DNA from: Actinomycetes bacterium
GTDB lineage: Bacteria > Actinomycetota > Acidimicrobiia > Acidimicrobiales > Ilumatobacteraceae
Direction of reading: 5' to 3'
Assembly: GCA_025356335.1 (NCBI GenBank)
Contig: JANXUF010000004.1
Location: forward strand, 1 to 64,000
Length of the DNA: 64,000 nt
Positions 1-9,229 of this stretch are shown here, in pieces. The position numbers and the translations under genes are program-made. Each line of letters opens with the position of its first letter. Position 1 is the first letter of the stretch. The notes below the pieces were generated by a model, which saw only the letters and a list, made by a program, of their open reading frames with translations, ran no database searches and was not told where the DNA came from.

Positions 1-1070
<1,070 letters not shown>

Positions 1071-1101
1071 TACAAAACGCTCGTGCTTGCTCTGGAGTCC
1101 T

Positions 1102-1125
1102 TGGGACACTGCATGTGCAGTCCCA
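1102..1125 (+). other. Hairpin in the 23S-5S spacer, possible processing stem
   Basis: Within the 68-nt spacer, TGGGA-CA-CTGC (1102-1112) pairs with GCAGTCCCA (1117-1125) around a four-base loop with a two-base bulge. A stem here would suit RNase III-type cutting between 23S and 5S. The role is inferred from position only. Confidence 0.4.
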
Positions 1126-1138
1126 ATTGACAACAAGT

Positions 1139-1256
<118 letters not shown>

Positions 1257-1265
1257 TTCTCACTC

Positions 1266-1291
1266 GAGCCCCTGCCTCCTGGCAGGGGCTC
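1266..1291 (+). terminator. rRNA operon intrinsic terminator
   Basis: A perfect 11-bp GC-rich stem (GAGCCCCTGCC with GGCAGGGGCTC) closes a TCCT loop ten bases after 5S, followed by CTGTAGTTTTCC with a short T run. Position and shape fit an intrinsic terminator ending the rRNA transcript. Confidence 0.85.
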
Positions 1292-1370
1292 CTGTAGTTT
1301 TCCCCGCTGATAGCCTGGATGGGCTGCCCTCGGGCTTCATCCATTTCGCTTTACCGTAAGGTTGTCCACA

Positions 1371-3251
1371 ATGCCTCGTTTCGATTCTCCCCCGCCGCGT
1401 CCTGGTTCACGCGGCGGACGCCCCACTGGAGCCGGAGGTCCCGCACGCAGTGGCGGCCCGCGCCGCTCCGGAGGTGCCGGCGATCGACCCGGACAAGCGG
1501 CTGGCGGTTACAGCGGGGGGGCCAACCGGGGAACCGGGTCGTCGGGTGCCGGCAGTTATGCAAGTGGCCCTCGTCGACCGGCGACCGGGGCGGCGCGGAC
1601 CCGTCCGAGCGGCGGCGCCGGCGCCGGCGGCTACAACGGGGCTCGTCGGACCGCAGGTTATTCGGGAGGCGGCCAGCGTTCAGCGGGAGCGAGCCGTTTC
1701 TCCGACGACCGACGCCCGGCACGCCCCGCTGGAGCGCCAGGCTCGTGGCGAGGCGATGTCGACGGAGATAGCCGGGCTCCTCGGCCCGGCGATGGCGCTG
1801 CTCAACGCCCACGTTTCTCTCCGTCCCGGGATGGTCGGCCAGCTCGTTCATATGATCGACCCGTCGGGGATCGCGGCCCGAGTCGGTTCGACAGTGATCG
1901 TCCGCGACTGGATCGTGGCGACCGTCCGACGACCGACAGAGGTCCTCGGCGCTTCGACAGCGATCGACCACGCCCGGACGGTGATCGACCGAGTTTCGGT
2001 CGTGGCGATCGCCCGTCAGATGATCGCCCGCCTCGCCGTTTCGACAGCGATCGTCAGCGGCTCGGCGGCGACCGCCCACGGGGTGACCGCGGGGAGCGCC
2101 CGACAGGTGATCGTGCCCCTCGTCGCTTCGACACTGACCGTCCCCGTCCAGACGGCGACCGTCCGCGTTTCGATCGTGCTGCGCGGCCGTCAGGAGATCG
2201 GCCAGTTGGGGATCGGCCGCCCCGTCGCTTCGACAGTGAGCGTCCGCGTGCTGACCGCACAGACCGTCCGCCGAGCGATCGGGCCCCGCGCCGTTTCGAC
2301 AGCGACCGCCCTCGTGCGGACCGTCCAGGTGCCGCCCGATTCGATCGTCCGTCCGGGCAGGGCAGGCCGCGTGGTCCCCGTGACCGGAGTCCCGAGGAAC
2401 TGGCCGACCTGGCGCGCCGCGCCCGGCCGTCTTCCCGACCGGATGGCGCAGCGAAGTCGGCGCAGTTGGGGAACAAGGCGACACCTCCGCCGTGGGAACC
2501 GGGCCGTGAGCAGTGGATCGATGACGGTCCTGTCGTGCGAGAGGTTGCAGAGTCCGCAGTCCGCCAGGCGCGTGTGCCACGGCCACCGAAGTCGGTGCGC
2601 GATCAACGCAAAGCCGACGAAGGTCGGTTGGACCCTGAGGCCGAGGCGAACGTCGATGCTGTCGCCAACCCCCGATCCGCACCTCGGTACAAGGAACGCA
2701 TCGCCGAGGCCACCCGGTCGTTCGAGAAGGAGCACTATTTCGACGCCCGTCGTGAGTTCTCGTCGTTGGCGAACGATTTGCCTGACGTCGCCAGTGTCCG
2801 CGAACTGCACGGACTCTCGCTGTATCGGCTCGGCCGATGGGCCGAAGCGATCGGGGAGCTCGAAGCGCACCGAGCGCAGACCGGCAGCGTCGAACACCTC
2901 GCCGTCCTCGCCGACTGCTACCGGGCTCGTAAGCGTTACTCGAAGGTCGATGAACTGTGGGCCGAACTCAAGGCAGCTTCGCCCTCTGCGGCGCTCGTCG
3001 CCGAGGGTCGAATCGTCGCCGCCGGCGCGATGGCGGATCGCGGTGACCTTCGCGGTGCGCTTGCGGTGATGAGTGTCGCCGAGACCGTGCCGCGTCGTGT
3101 TCGCGACCACAACATCAAGATGTGGTACGTGCTCGGAGATCTCTACGACCGGTCCGGCGAAGTCGTCCGCGCCCGTGAATTCTTCAAACGCGTGCAGATC
3201 GAAGCACCGGGGTATGCCGATGTCGAAGATCGACTGTCGGGACTTCGCTAG
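1371..3251 (+). CDS. TPR protein with long disordered Arg/Asp repeat region
   Basis: 626 aa from ATG 1371, preceded by TAAGG nine bases upstream; a TTG at 1362 is an alternative start. Residues 1-170 are Gly/Arg/Ser/Pro-rich. Residues about 171-320 hold at least six copies of an RRFDSDRPR-type motif with variable charged spacers. Residues about 441-620 form helical TPR-like pairs (YFDARREFSSL, LYRLGRWAEAIGELE, ARKRYSKVDELWAEL). Gene order suggests it corresponds to the TPR protein next to the HAD-tlyA-nadK block in mycobacteria, where as I recall the homologue is about 250 aa and lacks this extension. A role as a protein or RNA scaffold is inference. A TAGCCT box at 1311-1316 may be its -10. 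Confidence 0.8.
   Translation: MPRFDSPPPRPGSRGGRPTGAGGPARSGGPRRSGGAGDRPGQAAGGYSGGANRGTGSSGAGSYASGPRRPATGAARTRPSGGAGAGGYNGARRTAGYSGGGQRSAGASRFSDDRRPARPAGAPGSWRGDVDGDSRAPRPGDGAAQRPRFSPSRDGRPARSYDRPVGDRGPSRFDSDRPRLDRGDRPTTDRGPRRFDSDRPRPDGDRPSFGRGDRPSDDRPPRRFDSDRQRLGGDRPRGDRGERPTGDRAPRRFDTDRPRPDGDRPRFDRAARPSGDRPVGDRPPRRFDSERPRADRTDRPPSDRAPRRFDSDRPRADRPGAARFDRPSGQGRPRGPRDRSPEELADLARRARPSSRPDGAAKSAQLGNKATPPPWEPGREQWIDDGPVVREVAESAVRQARVPRPPKSVRDQRKADEGRLDPEAEANVDAVANPRSAPRYKERIAEATRSFEKEHYFDARREFSSLANDLPDVASVRELHGLSLYRLGRWAEAIGELEAHRAQTGSVEHLAVLADCYRARKRYSKVDELWAELKAASPSAALVAEGRIVAAGAMADRGDLRGALAVMSVAETVPRRVRDHNIKMWYVLGDLYDRSGEVVRAREFFKRVQIEAPGYADVEDRLSGLR
1884..2330 (+). repeat. Coding repeats for RRFDSDRPR motifs
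   Basis: Six copies of a CG(C/T)TTCGACAG(C/T)GA(C/T)CG-type unit begin near 1884, 1950, 2036, 2123, 2226 and 2291, spaced 66-102 bases apart. Spacing is always in frame, so the array expands or contracts as protein repeats. It creates long spurious open frames on the opposite strand and in the other forward frame. Confidence 0.8.
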
Positions 3252-3304
3252 CAGCGCAGTTCACGGCCGGCAGCCGACGTGGCGGCGGGGGTCGGGAAAG
3301 AACC

Positions 3305-3327
3305 TTGTCACACCCATTTTCTATGGT
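3305..3327 (+). promoter_or_regulatory. Candidate RecA-NDp / PafBC-type DNA-damage promoter
   Basis: TTGTCA (3305-3310), an 11-nt spacer (CACCCATTTTC) and TATGGT (3322-3327). The actinobacterial RecA-NDp consensus is tTGTCRgtg-N8-TAnnnT, which also has 11 nt between the two conserved parts. The predicted transcript would start near 3334 and lead to the SSB-like gene at 3420. A second copy of the pattern precedes the AlkA-like gene at 60364. Confidence 0.6.
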
Positions 3328-3419
3328 GGGGAGACATCGCTAGACATCGCTCGGCTTCACCCGTGCCACATCCCCGGACCTGTCCGGGTCCATATCGCAA
3401 CGACTGTGTGAGGTCGACC

Positions 3420-3761
3420 ATGAATATTGTGTTGCTACGCGGGACGCTCTCGAGTGATCCCGTGACCAGGGTGTTGCCGTCCGAACAGCGTGTCTGTTCG
3501 CTCGAAGTCACGACCCGCCCGGTGTCTGGCCCGGCGTCATCGGCACCGGTTGCCTGGATGGACCCGCCGGATTGCGTCGGTTTCGTCAAGGGCGACGAGG
3601 TCGTGGTGACAGGAGTCGTCCACCGCCGGTTCTTCAGAACGCCGACCGGGATGCAGAGCCGCACCGAAGTCGTCGCAGCGCAGGTGCTCAAGGGAACCGA
3701 CAAGCGCAAGGTCGCAGCGGCGATCAAGAAGGTGATGGCGCCACTGACGGCTGAGGAGTAG
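3420..3761 (+). CDS. Single-stranded DNA-binding (OB-fold) protein, short form
   Basis: 113 aa from ATG 3420, with GAGGT upstream at about 3410. The opening [14 protein letters not shown], the central EVTTRP strand and the later [15 protein letters not shown] followed by R(T/V)EVVAAQV match the strand order of bacterial SSB/PriB OB folds. It lacks a Gly-rich linker and the acidic C-terminal partner-binding tip (it ends in PLTAEE), so it is a minimal paralogue and probably not the main replication SSB. The upstream damage-type promoter suggests a repair or recombination role. The class I aldolase follows 20 nt downstream. Confidence 0.75.
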   Translation: MNIVLLRGTLSSDPVTRVLPSEQRVCSLEVTTRPVSGPASSAPVAWMDPPDCVGFVKGDEVVVTGVVHRRFFRTPTGMQSRTEVVAAQVLKGTDKRKVAAAIKKVMAPLTAEE

Positions 3762-3781
3762 CAGCGGTCGCTACTCTTCGG

Positions 3782-4837
3782 ATGGTGGATACCTCCTCGA
3801 TCCTTGGTGACGACGCCGACAACCTGTTGACACATGTCTGTGGCGGCGTTCGGCGTGACATTCTGACGACGCCCGGGCCCGATTTCATCGACCGTGTTTT
3901 CGTCGGCACCGACCGCTCCCCGCAGGTGCTGCGCGGGCTCGGATCGCTCTATGGGCACGGTCGCCTGGCACGGTCGGGGTATCTTTCGATCCTGCCGGTC
4001 GACCAGGGGATCGAGCACTCGGCGGCTGCTTCGTTCGCTCCGAATCCGGCGTATTTCGATCCGCTGAACATCGCCACGCTCGCAGTGGAGGCCGGGTGCA
4101 ATGCGGTTGCCACGACCTTCGGTGTCCTCGGGCTGATGAGCCGCAGGTTCGCTCATCGGATCCCGATGATCGTCAAACTCAACCACAACGAACTCCTCAC
4201 GTATCCGAACAAGTTCGATCAGGTGCTGTACGGCACCGCCCGTCAGGCCCACGAACTCGGTGCTGCGGGTGTCGGTGCGACGATCTATTTCGGATCGGAC
4301 GAGTCGACACGGCAGCTCCGCGAAGTATCGGAGCAGTTCCAGGAGGCCCACCAGCTCGGGATGTTCACGGTCCTGTGGTGCTACCTGCGCAACAACGCCT
4401 TCAAGACTGCGGACAAGGATTACCACGTGTCCGCCGACCTCACCGGGCAGGCAAACCATCTCGGAGTGACGATCGAAGCCGACATCATCAAACAGAAGTT
4501 GCCGGAGAACAATGGCGGGTACCTGGCGTTTCCCGGCTACGGCAAGACGTCGCCGTTGGTGTATTCGCACTTGACGACGGACCATCCCATCGACCTCACC
4601 CGCTGGCAGGTACTGAACTGCTACTCGGGACGAATCGGTCTGATCAACAGCGGCGGCGAATCACATGGCGCATCGGATCTGCACGATGCGGTGCGGACCG
4701 CCGTCATCAACAAACGCGCCGGGGGTCAAGGCCTGATCGTCGGGCGCAAGGCATTTCAGCGACCGCTGGCGGACGGCATTGCGCTGATCAATGCCATTCA
4801 GGATGTCTATCTCGACACCTCGATCAGCATCGCCTGA
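3782..4837 (+). CDS. fbaB: Class I fructose-bisphosphate aldolase (DhnA/FbaB type)
   Basis: 351 aa, matching the roughly 350-aa FbaB family. It cleaves fructose-1,6-bisphosphate to dihydroxyacetone phosphate and glyceraldehyde-3-phosphate through a lysine Schiff base. [10 protein letters not shown] (residues 71-80) near the N-terminus and [25 protein letters not shown] at the C-terminus (given here as its ends: VGRKAFQRP and INAIQDVYL) are family signatures; the Schiff-base lysine could not be fixed by eye. It lies 20 nt after the SSB-like gene and converges on the class II aldolase with 37 nt between stop codons. Confidence 0.88.
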   Translation: MVDTSSILGDDADNLLTHVCGGVRRDILTTPGPDFIDRVFVGTDRSPQVLRGLGSLYGHGRLARSGYLSILPVDQGIEHSAAASFAPNPAYFDPLNIATLAVEAGCNAVATTFGVLGLMSRRFAHRIPMIVKLNHNELLTYPNKFDQVLYGTARQAHELGAAGVGATIYFGSDESTRQLREVSEQFQEAHQLGMFTVLWCYLRNNAFKTADKDYHVSADLTGQANHLGVTIEADIIKQKLPENNGGYLAFPGYGKTSPLVYSHLTTDHPIDLTRWQVLNCYSGRIGLINSGGESHGASDLHDAVRTAVINKRAGGQGLIVGRKAFQRPLADGIALINAIQDVYLDTSISIA

Positions 4838-4874
4838 TCGCCACGACGACAACCTCGAACAGCGGATCGCGCAA

Positions 4875-5954
4875 TTACAGGTCGAGCGTGGCGACGTTGT
4901 TCAACTCGGCGAACGACTGCTCCAGTCGCTTCGAAAAACTGACTTCGGCGGCTCGCAGCCAGACCCGCGGGTCGTACTGCTTCTTGTTCGGGGCGTCGGC
5001 ACCTGATGGGTTGCCGAGTTGGCCCTGGAGGTAGTCGTGCTTGTCGACCTCGTAGCCGCGGATGCCGTCCCACAGTGCCCACTGCAGGTCGGTGTCGATG
5101 TTCATCTTCACGACGCCGTAACTGATCGTTTCGTTGATTTCCGCGGCGGTCGAGCCGGAGCCGCCGTGGAACACGAAGTTCACAGGGTTCACAGCGGTCG
5201 AGAACTTCTGAGCGACATATGCCTGTGAATCACGCAGAATCGTCGGCTTGAGCTGCACGTTGCCAGGTTTGTAGACCCCGTGAACGTTCCCGAACGCAGC
5301 GGCAATCGTGAAGCGGTCGGAGATCTCGGACAGCCGCTCGTAGGCGTAGGCGACTTCCTCCGGCTTGGAGTACAGGTCTGACTGGTCGGCGTCGGAGTTG
5401 TCGACGCCGTCCTCCTCGCCGCCGGTGATGCCCAGCTCGATCTCCAGCGTCATCCCCATACGCGACATGCGCTTGAGGTAGCCGACGGCGATGTCGAGGT
5501 TCTCCTCGATCGGCTCCTCCGACAGGTCGAGCATGTGCGAACTGAACAACGGCGTGCCGGTGGACTCGAAATGCCTCTCGCCGGCCTCGAGCACACCGTC
5601 GACCCATCCGAGCAGCTTCTTGGCGCAATGGTCTGTGTGGAGAACGACCCGCGCCCCGTAGGCGGCGGCGAGGGTATGGACGTGGTAGGCACCGGCGATC
5701 GAGCCGAGGATCGATGGAACATCACCCGTGGCGCCGATCCCCTTGCCGGCGATGAACGCTGCGCCGCTGTGGCTGAATTGGATGATCACCGGCGAGTTGA
5801 CCTTGGCGGCGGTTTCGAGCACCCCGTTGATCGTGTTGGAGCCCGTGCAGTTGGCAGCCGGGAGCGCAAAGCGGTGCTCCTTGGCGAAGGCGAACAACTC
5901 GGACAGGGCGTCACCGGTCAGAACACCGGCAGGGAAGCGATCAGCAGCGGACAC
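4875..5954 (-). CDS. fbaA: Class II (zinc) fructose-bisphosphate aldolase
   Basis: 359 aa, class IIA length. Metal-dependent aldolase of glycolysis and gluconeogenesis. HTDHCAKK (residues 106-113) carries the catalytic Asp and first zinc His as in E. coli FbaA; AFGNVHGVYKPG holds a second metal His; FHGGSGS is the phosphate-binding loop, followed by KMNIDTD. The start is GTG at 5954, supported by a TAGACT -10 box exactly 6 nt upstream, implying a leaderless message. It is divergent from korA. Confidence 0.95.
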   Translation of the reverse strand: MSAADRFPAGVLTGDALSELFAFAKEHRFALPAANCTGSNTINGVLETAAKVNSPVIIQFSHSGAAFIAGKGIGATGDVPSILGSIAGAYHVHTLAAAYGARVVLHTDHCAKKLLGWVDGVLEAGERHFESTGTPLFSSHMLDLSEEPIEENLDIAVGYLKRMSRMGMTLEIELGITGGEEDGVDNSDADQSDLYSKPEEVAYAYERLSEISDRFTIAAAFGNVHGVYKPGNVQLKPTILRDSQAYVAQKFSTAVNPVNFVFHGGSGSTAAEINETISYGVVKMNIDTDLQWALWDGIRGYEVDKHDYLQGQLGNPSGADAPNKKQYDPRVWLRAAEVSFSKRLEQSFAELNNVATLDL

Positions 5955-5960
5955 CCTGAA

Positions 5961-5966
5961 AGTCTA
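5961..5966 (-). promoter_or_regulatory. -10 box of fbaA, leaderless start
   Basis: On the minus strand TAGACT lies 6 nt before the GTG start, so transcription should begin at or next to the start codon. No Shine-Dalgarno sequence could fit. Confidence 0.6.
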
Positions 5967-6077
5967 CGTGTGCAGCATTGGCTCGGCGGCGGGAGGCAGT
6001 GATGGCGAGAGCGGAATCAGAACAATCTCGACGCAAATGTCGCCAATGCGCCCCTCGCCGGTAATAGGTTGGAGATC

Positions 6078-6097
6078 GTCAGACAAGGGAGTCTGAC
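6078..6097 (+). promoter_or_regulatory. 5'-leader hairpin of korA
   Basis: GTCAGAC (6078-6084) and GTCTGAC (6091-6097) form a perfect 7-bp stem around AAGGGA. TAATAGGTT at 6062-6070 just upstream could supply a -10 box, which would put the hairpin at the 5' end of the mRNA, about 60 nt before the start codon. A role in mRNA stability is inference. Confidence 0.4.
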
Positions 6098-6155
6098 ACG
6101 ACGTCGAGGCTCATCCGTGGGGCGGCTGTTCCTCGTCAAAGGGGGACAGGTCCCG

Positions 6156-8129
6156 ATGACGGACATCATCGAACACACGGAATCCAAGCATTCCGAGCCG
6201 AAACATTCTGAATCGTTGACACGGGTCGTGATCCGTTTCGCCGGCGACTCCGGCGACGGGATGCAGCTGACGGGTGACCGCTTCACCTCGACCAGTGCGT
6301 TGTTCGGCAACGACCTGTCGACGCTGCCGGAGTACCCGGCCGAAATCCGCGCACCAGCCGGCACGGTTCACGGTGTCAGCAGCTTCCAGGTGCAGATCAG
6401 CGACCACGACATCACGACACCCGGCGACGCTCCGAGTGTGCTGGTGGTCATGAATCCTGCTGCACTGAAGGCTGATCTGAGCCGGCTCGAACCGGGCGGC
6501 ATGTTGATCATCAACAGCGACACGTTCACCGAGCGCGACCTCGACAAGGCGGGCTACACCGAGAACCCGTTGGAGAACGACTCGCTCAACGGCTATCGGA
6601 CCGTGCTCGTGCCGATGACATCGCTGACCAAAGAGGCAACGGTCCCGCTCGGCGTCAAGCCACGCGACGCCGACCGCTCGAAGAACTTCTTCGCTCTCGG
6701 CCTGATCTCCTGGCTGTATTCGCGACCGACCGAGTCGACGTTCGCGTGGATCGATGAGAAGTTCAGCAACGAACTCGTCCGTACCGCCAACAAGGCTGCG
6801 TTCACTGCCGGTTTCAACTTCGGCGAGACGACGGAACTGCTCGATCATCGCTATGAGATCGAGCCGGCGCACATGCCGTCAGGCGAATACACCAACATCA
6901 CCGGTAATACGGCGCTGGCATGGGGAATCGTCGCTGCGGGGCAGCTCGCCCACCTGCCGGTGTTCCTCGGGAGCTACCCGATCACACCGGCGTCCGACAT
7001 CCTCCACGAACTCGCCAAGCACAAGCACTTCGGTATCCGCACCGTGCAGGCAGAAGACGAGATCGCCGCCGCTGGACTGGCGCTCGGCGCAGCCTTCGCC
7101 GGCCATCTCGGCGTCACCACGACCTCCGGTCCTGGCCTTGCCCTCAAGAGCGAAACGATCAGCCTTGCGTTGTCGCTCGAACTGCCGATGCTGATCGTCG
7201 ACATCCAGCGCGGCGGCCCTTCGACCGGGTTACCCACCAAGACCGAGGCCGCCGATCTGAACATTGCCATGTTCGGCCGTCACGGTGAGTCGCCACTGCC
7301 GATCGTCGCCGCCTACAGCCCGGCGCAGTGCTTCGACGCGGCGATCGAAGCAGTTCGCATCGCCCTCAAATATCGGACCCCTGTCATCCTGCTGTCCGAC
7401 GGCTATCTCGCCAACGGCTCCGAGCCGTGGCTGCTGCCCGATCCGGCGGCACTGCCTGATATTTCCGTCGAGTTCGCCACGGAGATGAACCACATCGATG
7501 ACGACGGCAACCCGGAGTTCTGGCCGTACCTGCGCAACCCGGAGACGCTCGCCCGTCCATGGGCGATTCCGGGAACGCCAGGTCTGATGCATCGCGTCGG
7601 CGGGCTCGAAAAAGAAGACGGCAGCGGCAACATCAACTACACGCCGGAGAACCACTCGAAGATGATCCACCTGCGTGCGGCAAAGGTCGCCGGGATCGCC
7701 AACGACATCCCCGATGCGACGATCGTCGGTGACGAGGATGCCGACCTGTGCATCGTCGGATGGGGTTCGACATGGGCGGCGATCGACGCGGCAGTCCAAC
7801 GATCGAGGCGACGTGGGACCAAGGTGGCGTGGGTGCACCTGACGCACATCAATCCGCTGCCGAAGAACCTCGGAGCGGTGCTGAAGCGCTTCCAGAAGGT
7901 GATCGTGCCGGAACTCAACCTCGGACAGATGACCCGGATCATCCGCTCGGAATTCCTCATCGACGCCAAGGTCGTCACCAAGGTCGCCGGATTGCCCTTC
8001 ACCGCCTTGGAGCTCGAAGGAGCGATCATCGAAGCGTTGCAGGATCCGCCAACCGCCGGCGATCCAGGAGTCGTTGCGTCGAGCGTCCTTGTGTCGGGCG
8101 ACAGCGAGCAGCAGGGAGCAGCGCAATGA
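6156..8129 (+). CDS. korA: 2-oxoglutarate:ferredoxin oxidoreductase, fused gamma-alpha subunit
   Basis: 657 aa from ATG 6156, chosen because GGGGGACAGG sits just upstream; an in-frame start at 6069 would add residues of no family character. The N-terminal 200 residues are the gamma domain (FAGDSGDGMQLTGDRF, LPEYPAEIRAPAGT). Then comes the alpha pyrimidine-binding domain (GSYPITPASDILHEL, ED in VQAEDEIAAAGLALGA, TTSGPGLALKSE) and a C-terminal domain II. With KorB it oxidatively decarboxylates 2-oxoglutarate to succinyl-CoA with ferredoxin as acceptor. Its stop overlaps the korB start (ATGA). Confidence 0.93.
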   Translation: MTDIIEHTESKHSEPKHSESLTRVVIRFAGDSGDGMQLTGDRFTSTSALFGNDLSTLPEYPAEIRAPAGTVHGVSSFQVQISDHDITTPGDAPSVLVVMNPAALKADLSRLEPGGMLIINSDTFTERDLDKAGYTENPLENDSLNGYRTVLVPMTSLTKEATVPLGVKPRDADRSKNFFALGLISWLYSRPTESTFAWIDEKFSNELVRTANKAAFTAGFNFGETTELLDHRYEIEPAHMPSGEYTNITGNTALAWGIVAAGQLAHLPVFLGSYPITPASDILHELAKHKHFGIRTVQAEDEIAAAGLALGAAFAGHLGVTTTSGPGLALKSETISLALSLELPMLIVDIQRGGPSTGLPTKTEAADLNIAMFGRHGESPLPIVAAYSPAQCFDAAIEAVRIALKYRTPVILLSDGYLANGSEPWLLPDPAALPDISVEFATEMNHIDDDGNPEFWPYLRNPETLARPWAIPGTPGLMHRVGGLEKEDGSGNINYTPENHSKMIHLRAAKVAGIANDIPDATIVGDEDADLCIVGWGSTWAAIDAAVQRSRRRGTKVAWVHLTHINPLPKNLGAVLKRFQKVIVPELNLGQMTRIIRSEFLIDAKVVTKVAGLPFTALELEGAIIEALQDPPTAGDPGVVASSVLVSGDSEQQGAAQ

Positions 8130-9142
8130 GCGACACCATCACCATCACCACGAAGAAGGATTGGACCAGCGACCAGGAGGTCCGTTGGTGCCCGGGCTGC
8201 GGCGACTACGGCATTCTGCAGGCTGTGCAGATGCTGATGCCAGAGTTGGGCATCGCCAGGGAGAACACCGTGTTCGTGTCCGGCATCGGCTGCTCCAGCC
8301 GTTTCCCGTACTACATGAACACCTATGGGATGCACAGTATCCACGGACGGGCGCCGGCGATCGCCACGGGGATCGCCGTTGCCAGACCCGATCTCGACGT
8401 CTGGGTCGTCACGGGTGACGGCGATGGCCTGTCGATCGGCGGCAACCACCTGATCCATGCGCTGCGCCGCAATGTCAACCTGACGATCCTGATGTTCAAC
8501 AACCGCATCTACGGGTTGACCAAGGGGCAGTATTCACCCACATCGGAAGTTGGCAAGGTCACCAAATCGACACCGATGGGATCGATCGACCCTCCGTTCA
8601 ACCCGCTCGCCGTCGCCCTCGGCGCCGAGGCCAGCTTCGTTGCCCGTACTCATGACCTCGACCGCAAGCACATGATGGAAGTGTTCCGTCAGGCGCACGC
8701 CCATCGCGGTGCCTCGTTCGTCGAGATCCTGCAGAACTGCAACGTCTTCAATGACGGCGCATTCACCGACATCACCGGGCGCGAGTCGCGTCCCGAGATG
8801 CTCATCGACCTCAAACACGGCGAGCCCGTACGATTCGGCAAGGACAACCAGCACGGCGTCGTCATGGGGCCAGACGGGCAGCTGCGCATCGTCGAGGTTG
8901 CCGATGTCGGTGACGATGCGCTGCTGATCCACGACGCTCACCGGGCAGATCCGAGCCTCGCCTTTGCGTTGGCGCGATTGTCGACCGACGACCATTCGCC
9001 GACTCCGTTCGGTGTCTTCAGATCCGTCGAGCGTCCCGACTACGGCAGCGGCGTCGCCCAGCAACTGCTGGCATCGAGCGCCAAGAAGGGCCCCAGCGAT
9101 CTCAAAGCACTGCTGCGATCGAACGGCAGCTGGCAGGTCTGA
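8126..9142 (+). CDS. korB: 2-oxoglutarate:ferredoxin oxidoreductase, beta subunit
   Basis: 338 aa from ATG 8126, overlapping the korA stop by 4 nt, with GGGAG upstream. Cys residues in RWCPGCGDYGIL and GIGCSSRFP are ligands of the single [4Fe-4S] cluster; the thiamine-diphosphate/Mg motif is VVTGDGDGLSIGGNH, followed by FNNRIYGLTKGQ. It forms the KorAB heterodimer or its dimer with the preceding gene and is made by coupled translation. It ends 87 bases before the convergent DUF1015 gene; no clear terminator was seen in that gap. Confidence 0.95.
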   Translation: MSDTITITTKKDWTSDQEVRWCPGCGDYGILQAVQMLMPELGIARENTVFVSGIGCSSRFPYYMNTYGMHSIHGRAPAIATGIAVARPDLDVWVVTGDGDGLSIGGNHLIHALRRNVNLTILMFNNRIYGLTKGQYSPTSEVGKVTKSTPMGSIDPPFNPLAVALGAEASFVARTHDLDRKHMMEVFRQAHAHRGASFVEILQNCNVFNDGAFTDITGRESRPEMLIDLKHGEPVRFGKDNQHGVVMGPDGQLRIVEVADVGDDALLIHDAHRADPSLAFALARLSTDDHSPTPFGVFRSVERPDYGSGVAQQLLASSAKKGPSDLKALLRSNGSWQV

Positions 9143-9229
9143 ACCTGGTTCAGCGGGTCGCAGCGCCGTTGAGCGCCCAACCGCATCGCTACTGCGCGCA
9201 CTCCAAGCGAGGACTGCGAGCAACGAGGA

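Noticed and set aside
1351-2682. A 443-codon open frame antisense to the TPR protein, and a 539-codon frame in another forward phase
   Set aside because: Both arise from the GC-rich repeat array; the translations are Arg-rich without domain features, and the TPR frame has clear domain content.
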